Of a stretch of DNA of 64,000 bases, positions 31,449 through 39,075 are shown piece by piece. The notes under the pieces are model-generated. The model was not told the origin of the DNA and did no database searches. It saw only the letters and a list, made by a program, of their open reading frames with translations. Origin of the DNA: Streptoverticillium olivoreticuli subsp. olivoreticuli (lineage in GTDB: Bacteria; Actinomycetota; Actinomycetes; Streptomycetales; Streptomycetaceae); the NCBI RefSeq assembly GCF_003391135.1, contig NZ_CP031455.1, positions 1,550,001 through 1,614,000 on the forward strand, written 5' to 3'. Made by a program: the position numbers and the translations under genes. Numbering within the stretch: the first letter of the stretch is position 1; each line of letters opens with the position of its first letter.

Positions 31449-32075
31449 TCAGCTCTCCTCCGCCTCGCCCTCGGCCGCGGCCTCGGGTGCGGCGGCGCCC
31501 TCCTCGGCCTCCTCTTCTTCCTCGGCCGGCTCCTCGGCCTGCGCCGCGACCACCTGGAGGACGGCGTCCTCCCCGTCGATGGCCAGGGAGGTGCCGCGTG
31601 GCAGCGGGATGTCCTTGGCGCGGATGGTGTGCCCGGCTTCCATGCCCTCGATGGAGATGGTGAACCCTTCGGGGATGTGGGTGGCCTCGGCCTCCACCGG
31701 CAGGGCGTTGAGGATGTGTTCGAGGAGGTTGCCGCCGGGGGCGAGCTCGCCCTCGGTGTGCACCGGCACCTCGACAGTGACCTTCTCGCCCTTCTTCACG
31801 GTGAGGAGGTCGACGTGGACGAGGAAGCCACGGAGCGCCTCGCGCTGCACGGCCTTGGGGATGACCAGTTCCTTCTTGCCCTCGACGTCCAGGTTGATCA
31901 GCACGTTCGGCGTCTTCAGGGCCATCATCAGCGCGTGGCCGTCGATCGCCACGTGTTTGGGGTCGGCGCCGTGACCGTAGACGACCGCCGGGACCTTTTT
32001 GTCGCGGCGGATGCGACGGGCATAGCCCTTGCCGAATTCGGTACGCAGCTCGGCGGTCAGCTTTACCTCGGCCAT
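31449..32075 (-). CDS. rplY: 50S ribosomal protein L25 / general stress protein Ctc
   Basis: The 208-residue protein begins at ATG after GAGGAG. The N-terminal ~95 residues form the 5S rRNA-binding L25 domain (RTEFGKGYARRIRRDKKVPA, VVYGHG). A TL5/Ctc beta domain (VTVEVPVHTEGE, PEGFTISI) follows, and then an acidic Glu/Ala-rich tail typical of high-GC actinobacteria. It binds 5S rRNA in the large subunit. The 230-base region upstream (32076-32305) holds no further gene. Confidence 0.95.
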   Translation of the reverse strand: MAEVKLTAELRTEFGKGYARRIRRDKKVPAVVYGHGADPKHVAIDGHALMMALKTPNVLINLDVEGKKELVIPKAVQREALRGFLVHVDLLTVKKGEKVTVEVPVHTEGELAPGGNLLEHILNALPVEAEATHIPEGFTISIEGMEAGHTIRAKDIPLPRGTSLAIDGEDAVLQVVAAQAEEPAEEEEEAEEGAAAPEAAAEGEAEES

Positions 32076-32305
32076 GACTGCACTCCTCGTGTTCAGACTG
32101 TCGGTACCTGTCGAGTGGCCGTCACCCGGGCCACGACAGACCTGGTACGAGGGGTGCGCCGATGACGGATCGCCGCACCCCATGAGTACGGCCTCCCTCG
32201 CCGAGCAACTCCGGGAGTTTATCCGGCGCGAGGTGGACGACTCTCCGCCACTGCTCCGTACGGCCCAGCACCCGCCCCGATCGTGCGGGTTTCCCGCCGC
32301 GGCCG

Positions 32306-32674
32306 TTACCCCGGTGCCGCCCCGTGGGGCGGAGCCCCGTCGCGGAGGTTCAGCGGGCGCAGCACGCGCGCGTCCGGTAAGGATTCCGCGCAGGGCGCGC
32401 ACAGCGCGGTCAGGCACCACACCCGCCCCGCCTCGCTGTGCGTGATCACCCGGTGGACGGCCTCGGCCCGGCACGCGCACCGCGCCCCCGCCGGTGCCGC
32501 CTCCAACCGCCGTCCGTGCCAGGCGAGATGCCCCGCAGCGGCCGTCCGCGCGGCCGAGGGCGCGGGCAGCGGCACGGGGTCCGGCCGGCAGCCCGGCTCG
32601 GAGCAGTGCAGTTCCATGCGCCCCGGTGCCGGATAGCGATCGGAAACAATGGTCACTGTCCAGAGGTGCACCAC
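32306..32674 (-). CDS. Cysteine-rich small protein, unknown
   Basis: Two adjacent GTG codons at 32674/32671 follow AGGAG; either may start the 121-122-residue product. Seven or more Cys occur in pairs (HCSEPGC, CAC, CLTALCAPC), suggesting zinc ribbons. It is divergent from the Tat-exported glycosidase. Similar small zinc-finger-like proteins occur in Streptomyces, but I know no function. Confidence 0.55.
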   Translation of the reverse strand: MVHLWTVTIVSDRYPAPGRMELHCSEPGCRPDPVPLPAPSAARTAAAGHLAWHGRRLEAAPAGARCACRAEAVHRVITHSEAGRVWCLTALCAPCAESLPDARVLRPLNLRDGAPPHGAAPG

Positions 32675-32822
32675 AACTCGCTCCTGAGGTCGGGGACACA
32701 CGGCCACCACTCCAGGGTGCGGTGCCGCGTGCATATACGGAATCCACCCGCCGCCACGGAAGTGATCGGGCAGACTTTGCGGGCACCGTGCAGACACCGT
32801 CGCGCAGACGAGGGGAAGTCCC

Positions 32823-34979
32823 ATGAGCGGAATGCGAAGATTCAGCCGCAGAGGCATGTTACGGGCGGGCCTGGGGGCCGGTGCCACCGCACTGGTGGCA
32901 CAGCTGACACCCCGACTCCCCGGCCCGTTCGAGTTGTACGAGAGCCCCGCCTGGGCGGCGGCCGCGGCCCGTCAGGGGGCGTCCGGGGCCTTTCCGGAGT
33001 GGAGCCGCTTCGCGCGGCTGGCGGACGGCACCTTCGACGAGGACGCCGACCCCACCCGTGACATGAAGCCCGTGATCGCGGCGCTGAAGTCGCAGAACGT
33101 CAATGTCATCGAGCTCGACACCATCATGTCGAACTGGATCACCGAGGCGGACTTCACCCAGCACCTCGGGAAGATCAAGAGCTTTGTGGAGCTGGCGCAC
33201 GGTGCCGGGATCCGCGTGGTCATGTACTACCCCTCGCTGGAGGTCATCAGCGTCGGCGGCGAGAACGGCCGTTCGTTCTACAAGAACGGTGACGGCAAGT
33301 CCTGGGTGCAGCGCGGCCTCGACGGCAAGCCCAATGTCTTCTACGGCAGCCTGGTGGTCTGGGTCGACCCGGGCGACGAGAGCTGCTGGGTCAGCCCCAA
33401 CTCCCCCTGGCGGGACTTCTACCTGGGCCGGATCAAGGCGCTCGCGGGGACGGGTCTGGACGCGGTGTGGCCGGACGTCCCGATCTACTTCGACGGCGCG
33501 ATCAGCTGGTGCGACACCTCGACGTGGGCGGCGGACGCGTTCCGCGCCGACACCGGCCTCGCGCTGCCCACCAAGGCCGACTTCGGCAGCCTCCCGTTCC
33601 GCCGCTACGTCGAGTGGCGGCACCGCAATCTCCTGCAGTGGCAGCTGGACATCGCCGCCGCCGGGCGGTCCGTCAACCCGGATCTGGTGACGTTCGTCGA
33701 GACCGTGAGCATGGACTACCAGTACGCCACGCTGGTCGGCCTCGACGGGGCCTACCTGCGGAAGGCGGAGGGGGTCAGCCATGTGTGGGAGGTGGACATC
33801 CTCGGCAACTACGACGGGATGCGCCACGCGACCGCCACCGACTGGACGTGCCTGATCTCGATGTACAAATACGCCCGCGCCGCCAGCGGCACCAAGCCGG
33901 CCTGGGCGTTCTCCTACGGCTGGCAGGCCGACGACGCGTCGCTGGTGATGGCCGAACTGCTGGCCGCGGGCTGCAATCCGTACGAGGTGAAGAGCCCGTT
34001 CAAGAACGACACCACCGACAAGGCGATGCGCACCCGGATGTACGCCTTCGTGGCCGCCAACCAGGAGAAGCTGTACAACTCCGCTTCCACGGCGGCCGTC
34101 GGTGTCTACCACTCCTCCGCCTCGCGGGACTTCGTCAGCCCCGCCGTCGGCACGGGGATGTATGTGAACACCCGGAAGCCGTCCGGGGTCAAGGAGTGGT
34201 GGGCCTCCGGCAGCGCGGAGGAGAGCTGCACCAATCAGCAGTGGCTGGGCGAGTTCCGCGGCACGGTGAAGGCGCTGGTGTTCGCGCACATCCCCTTCGA
34301 CACGGTGACCAGTCCGGGCCTCGCCGCGGCCGATCTGGCGGGCCTGCGCGTGCTGATGCTGCCGAACCTCCAGGCCGTGTCGGACGCCGAGGCGGGCGTA
34401 CTGCGCGACTTCGTGGCGGGCGGCGGCACAGTGGTGATCACCGGTCCGGCACCCAGCGCCCTCGACGAGTTCGGCACGGCGCGGAGCGAGTACGCCCTCG
34501 CCGACGTGCTCGGCTTCCGCAAGGCGGATCCGCTGCCCACGAGCAAGCAGAACCGTTTCGGTTCGGGCACCTGCCGGTATGTGCAGAAGCTCGTCGGCAA
34601 GAGCTATCTGGCCTCGACCGACCAGGCGAGCGCCGATCAGCTGCTCGGGCCGGTCACGGCCGCGGCGCCACCGGAGGTGACGCTCTCCGGTGACCCGCGG
34701 ATCCATCTGGAGGTGCGCAGGCTCGGCGCCGACACCGTCGTCCAGCTGGTGAACTTCACCGGCTTCGGCGACACCCCGGCCGCGTTCAAGACGGCGCCCA
34801 CCAGTTGCACGGTCTCGCTCGCGCTCCCCGCGGGTCGGCGGGTGCTGGCCGCCACGGTGAGCTCGCCGGACGGCCCCTCCCCCGCGCCGCAGCCGGTCGA
34901 CTGGCGGCTCGTCGGGGCCACGGCGAACGTGACGCTGACGGTGAATCAGTACGCGCTGCTGACCGTCACCACCGGCTGA
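32823..34979 (+). CDS. Tat-exported glycoside hydrolase-like protein
   Basis: The 718-residue protein opens with a Tat signal (RRFSRRGMLRAGLGAGATAL), so a folded, secreted enzyme is expected. The N-terminal ~400 residues look like a TIM-barrel hydrolase (VNVIELDTI, GIRVVMYYPSLE, GLDAVWPDVPIYFDG, LVTFVETVSMDY). About residues 475-570 resemble the beta-galactosidase trimerisation (glutaminase-like) domain (LRVLMLPNLQAVSDAEAGVL, GGTVVITG). The C-terminus is a beta-sandwich. A polysaccharide-degrading role is likely; the exact GH family and substrate are not clear. Confidence 0.75.
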   Translation: MSGMRRFSRRGMLRAGLGAGATALVAQLTPRLPGPFELYESPAWAAAAARQGASGAFPEWSRFARLADGTFDEDADPTRDMKPVIAALKSQNVNVIELDTIMSNWITEADFTQHLGKIKSFVELAHGAGIRVVMYYPSLEVISVGGENGRSFYKNGDGKSWVQRGLDGKPNVFYGSLVVWVDPGDESCWVSPNSPWRDFYLGRIKALAGTGLDAVWPDVPIYFDGAISWCDTSTWAADAFRADTGLALPTKADFGSLPFRRYVEWRHRNLLQWQLDIAAAGRSVNPDLVTFVETVSMDYQYATLVGLDGAYLRKAEGVSHVWEVDILGNYDGMRHATATDWTCLISMYKYARAASGTKPAWAFSYGWQADDASLVMAELLAAGCNPYEVKSPFKNDTTDKAMRTRMYAFVAANQEKLYNSASTAAVGVYHSSASRDFVSPAVGTGMYVNTRKPSGVKEWWASGSAEESCTNQQWLGEFRGTVKALVFAHIPFDTVTSPGLAAADLAGLRVLMLPNLQAVSDAEAGVLRDFVAGGGTVVITGPAPSALDEFGTARSEYALADVLGFRKADPLPTSKQNRFGSGTCRYVQKLVGKSYLASTDQASADQLLGPVTAAAPPEVTLSGDPRIHLEVRRLGADTVVQLVNFTGFGDTPAAFKTAPTSCTVSLALPAGRRVLAATVSSPDGPSPAPQPVDWRLVGATANVTLTVNQYALLTVTTG

Positions 34980-34993
34980 GCCTCACCCTCGCC

Positions 34994-36031
34994 TCACGGT
35001 TTCGCCGGCCCGGGGACGGGGATCCGCCACAGCGACGTGGGCCGGTCCTCGTCCCCCGAGCGGGCCTCGAAGGCGATCCAGCGCCCGTCGGGCGACCAGC
35101 TGGGCGCGCCGTCGTAGCCACCGCCGTTCCTCGTCACCCGGGTGGGCTTGCCCCCGTCCGCCGGGATCACGAAGATCTGCGGTGTGTCGAGCCCGCCCGC
35201 GGTGGAGGAGAAGACCACGGACCGGCCGTCGGGCGACCAGCTGGGGTCGGTGTGTTCGCCGGGGCCGTCGGTGAGCCGGCGCAGCCCGGTGCCGTCGGCG
35301 TTCATCACATACAGCGCCCAGTCCTCGCTGTCCGCCGCACGCCGCTGGAAGACCAGCCGGTCGCCCTTCGGCGACCAGTTGGGCTGGCGGTTGTCCGTAC
35401 GGGTGGCGGGGCCGTCCAGGAGGCGGGTGGGTTCGCTGCCGTCGCGCCGGACCTTCCAGAGGGAGCCGAGGGCCGAGGGGTCGTCGTCGCTCTCCCTTCC
35501 GCCGTTCTCCTTCTCGACGCTCTCCTGGAAGACGATCCAGGAGCCGTCCGGCGAGAAGCTGGGCTCCAAATAGCCGGTGTCACCCCGGTGTTCGGTCACC
35601 CGGGTGGGCCGGTGGCCGCCCGGGGGCAGCACCCACACCTCGTCCCGGCCCGCGCGGTCGGAGGCGAAGGCGACCCCGGCGGAGGGGTGCCAGCTGGAGC
35701 CCGGGAGGTTGACGGCGGCCCGGTCGCTCTCGTCGAGCAGCGTCCCGGGCCGGGCCGACGCGCCGTTCCCGATCGGCAGCACCCGCAGGGCGGCGGCCCC
35801 TTCGTTGTAACCGTCGTGGAAGAGGGTGAAGAGGACGGACGTCCCGTCGGGCGAGAACGCGGGATTCTGGGCGCTGGCCCGCCCCTGCCCCCGGTAGAGC
35901 AGCTGGGCGCCGTCACCGCGGGCCGTACGGCCGTCGGACGGAGCGGGCGGGCGCGGCGACCCCCCGCCGGAACCGCACGCGGTGAGCACGAGAGCGGCCA
36001 GGAACGCGACAACTGCCAGGCGACTGCGCAC
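34994..36031 (-). CDS. WD40-like beta-propeller lipoprotein (TolB-type)
   Basis: The GTG at 36031 is chosen because it places the signal directly (LAVVAFLAALVLTAC, lipobox LTAC). The 345-residue product then has repeated PSWSPDGRSVVFSS/PSFSPDGSWIVFQ segments, the PD40/WD40-like blades of TolB-type propellers. It should sit at the outer membrane face as a lipid-anchored protein. The role is unknown; such proteins often scaffold or sense. It is convergent with the glycosidase and divergent from the P450 gene. Confidence 0.8.
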   Translation of the reverse strand: MRSRLAVVAFLAALVLTACGSGGGSPRPPAPSDGRTARGDGAQLLYRGQGRASAQNPAFSPDGTSVLFTLFHDGYNEGAAALRVLPIGNGASARPGTLLDESDRAAVNLPGSSWHPSAGVAFASDRAGRDEVWVLPPGGHRPTRVTEHRGDTGYLEPSFSPDGSWIVFQESVEKENGGRESDDDPSALGSLWKVRRDGSEPTRLLDGPATRTDNRQPNWSPKGDRLVFQRRAADSEDWALYVMNADGTGLRRLTDGPGEHTDPSWSPDGRSVVFSSTAGGLDTPQIFVIPADGGKPTRVTRNGGGYDGAPSWSPDGRWIAFEARSGDEDRPTSLWRIPVPGPAKP

Positions 36032-36325
36032 CGCACCGACCCTAGTGGGTGGCTCGCACTGGTGGGCGGGAATCGGCGTTCCGGCGGACCGCGCCCCAGG
36101 GCACGCCCCTCTTCGCGCGCACGGACCGTACGCCGCACCTCCACAAACACCGTCGCCATGTGTAATCACCTGGACACCCTGGGTAGGCTCCCGGGCGTCG
36201 CGCCACCCCGCCGCCCCTCAACTCCCATCGCACCCAGGGTCGTCCAGCGCAAGGAACGAGCCACGCTCCTCGACACCGAGAGCCTGCCGGCGGCCCCTGT
36301 CCACCCTTGTCCGAGGAGGCTCGCC

Positions 36326-37555
36326 GTGACCACCGACCGGACCGCCGCCCCGCCCGGGGTCTTCACCCCGGCCTTCTTCCAGGACGCCCACCCCGTCTTC
36401 GACACCCTGCGCTCCCGTGCGCCCGCCACCCTGGTGACGGGGGTGAGCGGCACCCGCCTGTGGCTGATCCCCCGTTACGAGGAGGCCCGCAGACTGCTGT
36501 CCTCCCCCTCGGTCCGCAAGGACGACTGGAAGCGCCCCGACCTGAGGGAGCAGCACCTCGTCCGGACCGAGCGGCGCCGCGAGATGAGCACCCGGATCCG
36601 GGCCAATATGATCAACACCGATCCGCCGGAGCACCAGCGGCTGCGCCAGGGCACCCAGCAGGCGCTCAGCCGGGGCCGGATCGAGGCCCTGCGCCCGCGC
36701 ATCGACCTCTTCGCGGACGAGACGCTCGGCGAGCTCGACGCCGCCGGGGACGTGGGACCGGTCGAGTTCCGCGCCCGGATCGCCTACCCCTTCACCGTCG
36801 CCGTGGTCTCCGAGCTCCTGGGCCTGCGCGAGGACGAACAGCCCGGTTTCCCGGCCTGGTTCGACACCCTGATGTGCCGGCGCGGCACCGAGAACGCACG
36901 GCAGACCTCGCTGATCCTCGCCGACTTCAGCGAGCGGCTCGACCACCGCAGGCGCGCGCACCCCGCCCGGGGCCTGCTGTCCACGCTGGGCTCGAAGCCG
37001 GACAGGCGGCGGCCGCTCAGCCGCACCGAGCTCGCCTCGACCGCGTTCCTGCTGCTGATCGCGGGCATCGAGACGGCCAACGCCATCTCCAACGGGATGT
37101 TCGCGCTGCTGAGCCACCCCGAGCAGTACGAGGCGCTGCGCGCGGACCGGTCGCTGCTGACCGGTGCCATCGAGGAGTGCCTGCGCCACGACGGGCCGTT
37201 CCGCGCGGTCGGCCCGCGCTACACCGCCGAGCGCGTGGATCTGGAGGACGGGGTGTCCATCCCCGCCGGGGAGTTCCTGCTGATCGCCGTCTCCGCGGCC
37301 AACCGCGATCCGCGCCGCTTCCCCGATCCGCACCGCTTCGACATCACCCGCACCGATCATCAGCACCTGGCCATGGGGCACGGCGCGCACCGCTGCGTGG
37401 GGGCGCTGCTCGCCTATACGGAGATGGAGATCCTCTTCGACAAGCTGCTGGACCGGTTTCCGCGGTTGCGGCTCGCCGTGCCGGTGCCGGAGATCCGCCG
37501 CCGGCCGAGCATGACGATGAACTGGCTCCAGGATCTGCCGGTTCTGCTGCGGTGA
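36326..37555 (+). CDS. Cytochrome P450
   Basis: The GTG at 36326 follows GAGGAGG; the frame continues upstream without a ribosome-binding site. The 409-residue protein has the I-helix AGIETAN, the K-helix EECLR (ExxR), and the heme-binding MGHGAHRCVG with C357 as thiolate ligand. It resembles actinobacterial CYP105/107-type monooxygenases. It converges on the lanthipeptide operon and could hydroxylate or cross-link its product, but adjacency is the only evidence. No dedicated ferredoxin gene is nearby. Confidence 0.9.
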   Translation: MTTDRTAAPPGVFTPAFFQDAHPVFDTLRSRAPATLVTGVSGTRLWLIPRYEEARRLLSSPSVRKDDWKRPDLREQHLVRTERRREMSTRIRANMINTDPPEHQRLRQGTQQALSRGRIEALRPRIDLFADETLGELDAAGDVGPVEFRARIAYPFTVAVVSELLGLREDEQPGFPAWFDTLMCRRGTENARQTSLILADFSERLDHRRRAHPARGLLSTLGSKPDRRRPLSRTELASTAFLLLIAGIETANAISNGMFALLSHPEQYEALRADRSLLTGAIEECLRHDGPFRAVGPRYTAERVDLEDGVSIPAGEFLLIAVSAANRDPRRFPDPHRFDITRTDHQHLAMGHGAHRCVGALLAYTEMEILFDKLLDRFPRLRLAVPVPEIRRRPSMTMNWLQDLPVLLR

Positions 37556-37590
37556 CGGGGCGGGGCCGGGGAGAGAGGTGTCCGGCGGGG

Positions 37591-38811
37591 CTACGCCAGC
37601 AGCAATGCCCGGTCCCAGACCGGCTCCACATCCGTCGCCGCCGCGAGCAGCGCGAGCACCACCCCGGCGGCACCGTCCAAAAACCCCGGCCCGGCAGCCG
37701 GAAGCGCCGCCCGGCACCCCAGAAGCCGCCCCGCCGGCCCCGCCGCCGCACGGCGCAGCTCCGCGTCCCCCGTGTCTTGCACAAAGCGCACGGTGACCTG
37801 GAGCAACCCGGCCGTCCCATGACACAGCCCCGCCGCGCACTCGGCGTCCGGCCGCGCCGCGAGGCGCCGGTGCACGGCCCTCAGGGCCCGTACGGCGAGG
37901 TCGCACAGCCGCGCGTCCTGGAGCGCCGTCCCCGCCAGCCACAGCGCCCGTGCGATGCCGGGGCCTCCGTAGCACCATGTCGCCGGGGCACGCCCCTCCG
38001 CGGCGGGGCGTCCGTCCGGCCCCACCCGGCCCGGCCAGTGCGGCCCCCACTCGTCATCGGTCCGGCCGGAGGCCAGCCGGGCGGCGAGTCGCTCGACGGC
38101 CTCCCGCTGACCGGGCACGGTGACGGCGGCGGAGACGGCGGACGACAGCAGGGCGAGTGGCCCGGAGATTCCGTGCGCCATACCGAAGTTGAGCACTCCG
38201 CCCGGGAACAGGGCTCGCGTGGCGGCGTCGCCGATGTGCTCGGCGGGGGTCAGACAGTGCGGGGTGCCGTCCCGCTCGCCGCTCAGCGCCACCAGCCCGG
38301 TGAGCACGGCGTGCAGTGCGGCGCGGGAGGCCGGTTCGTGGTGCCGGCACAGGAGGTACGCTCCGGTGCCGGTGAGTCCGGAGATCAGGTCGAAGACGCG
38401 GACGGGCACGCCGTGGGGTGCGTCACCAAGTGCCTTGATCCGTAAGGATGTCGACCTCAGCACCGCGTCGTGCACCTCGGGGAGCGGGTCCGCTCCGGGC
38501 GGCGTGAGCGACCGGGCGGCGAAGGCGATGCCGCCGAGCCCGCCGTGGAGCCCCGGGAACGCCGGCCCCTCCCGCTCGGCGCCGCGGACAGCCGCGGCGA
38601 GGTAGCCGTCGGCCATGGCGCCCCATCCCCGCCCCGGCAGGCAGCGGTCCAACTGGTGGTACGCCAGGGCGAGTCCGGGCCCGCCGGCGGCGAGGTCGGG
38701 GCGCACCCTGCGGGGCACGGGGCGCGGCCGTCCGGCGAGGGCGGTGGCGAGGTCGAGGGCCGCGGCGGCCGTCGACCCGTGCAGCACCGCCGCCCAGTGG
38801 CCGTCGGCCAC
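37591..38811 (-). CDS. Stand-alone LanC-like cyclase
   Basis: The GTG at 38811 follows GAGGAGGAG. The 406-residue protein carries the LanC signature: FGMAHGISGPLALL, WCYGGPGIARAL and LCHGTAGLLQ, supplying the Cys, Cys and His zinc ligands of lanthionine cyclases. It lies downstream of lanL and lanA on the same strand, separated from lanA by 83 bases. LanL already has a cyclase domain, so a second, separate cyclase is unexpected. It may form particular rings, complete cyclisation, or act as a partner of LanL. Confidence 0.85.
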   Translation of the reverse strand: MADGHWAAVLHGSTAAAALDLATALAGRPRPVPRRVRPDLAAGGPGLALAYHQLDRCLPGRGWGAMADGYLAAAVRGAEREGPAFPGLHGGLGGIAFAARSLTPPGADPLPEVHDAVLRSTSLRIKALGDAPHGVPVRVFDLISGLTGTGAYLLCRHHEPASRAALHAVLTGLVALSGERDGTPHCLTPAEHIGDAATRALFPGGVLNFGMAHGISGPLALLSSAVSAAVTVPGQREAVERLAARLASGRTDDEWGPHWPGRVGPDGRPAAEGRAPATWCYGGPGIARALWLAGTALQDARLCDLAVRALRAVHRRLAARPDAECAAGLCHGTAGLLQVTVRFVQDTGDAELRRAAAGPAGRLLGCRAALPAAGPGFLDGAAGVVLALLAAATDVEPVWDRALLLA

Positions 38812-38894
38812 GGCTCCTCCTCTGCTCCTCTGCTCCTCTGTCGGATCGGTTGGCTCCGGGTGGCCGCGCGGCCACCCGGAACCGGTGGGCGCGG

Positions 38895-39026
38895 TCAGGA
38901 CGGGCGACAGCGCGGCGGATCCGTGCACTGGCCGCTGGTGTGGTCGGTGTCGCAGCACATCATCGGCTCCAGCTCGCGCTCGTCCGTCTCCGGCAGCTCC
39001 TGAAGCTGAAGTACCTCGTTCTCCAT
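38895..39026 (-). CDS. lanA: Lanthipeptide precursor peptide (LanA)
   Basis: A 43-codon gene between lanL and lanC has a near-perfect AAGGAGGTG ribosome-binding site before its ATG. The leader starts MENEVLQLQELPETD, closely resembling class III/IV leaders (L-x-L-Q motif and an LPETD stretch as in venezuelin-type precursors). The core, starting around residue 22, contains MMCCDTDHTSGQC and then a Thr, a Pro-Pro and a further Cys. In all it has four Cys (24, 25, 34, 40) and five Ser/Thr (27, 30, 31, 35, 43). This is the expected substrate of LanL: Ser/Thr would be phosphorylated, eliminated and joined to Cys. The exact leader cleavage site is not determined. Confidence 0.85.
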   Translation of the reverse strand: MENEVLQLQELPETDERELEPMMCCDTDHTSGQCTDPPRCRPS

Positions 39027-39075
39027 GGCTCTCACCTCCTTCCGGGGCTCTTTCCGCTCGCGGCGGAGCGGTCCG

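Noticed and set aside
34805..36325. 5' extension of the P450 open frame
   Set aside because: Runs through and opposite the beta-propeller gene; the GTG at 36326 has the correct ribosome-binding site and P450 N-terminus.
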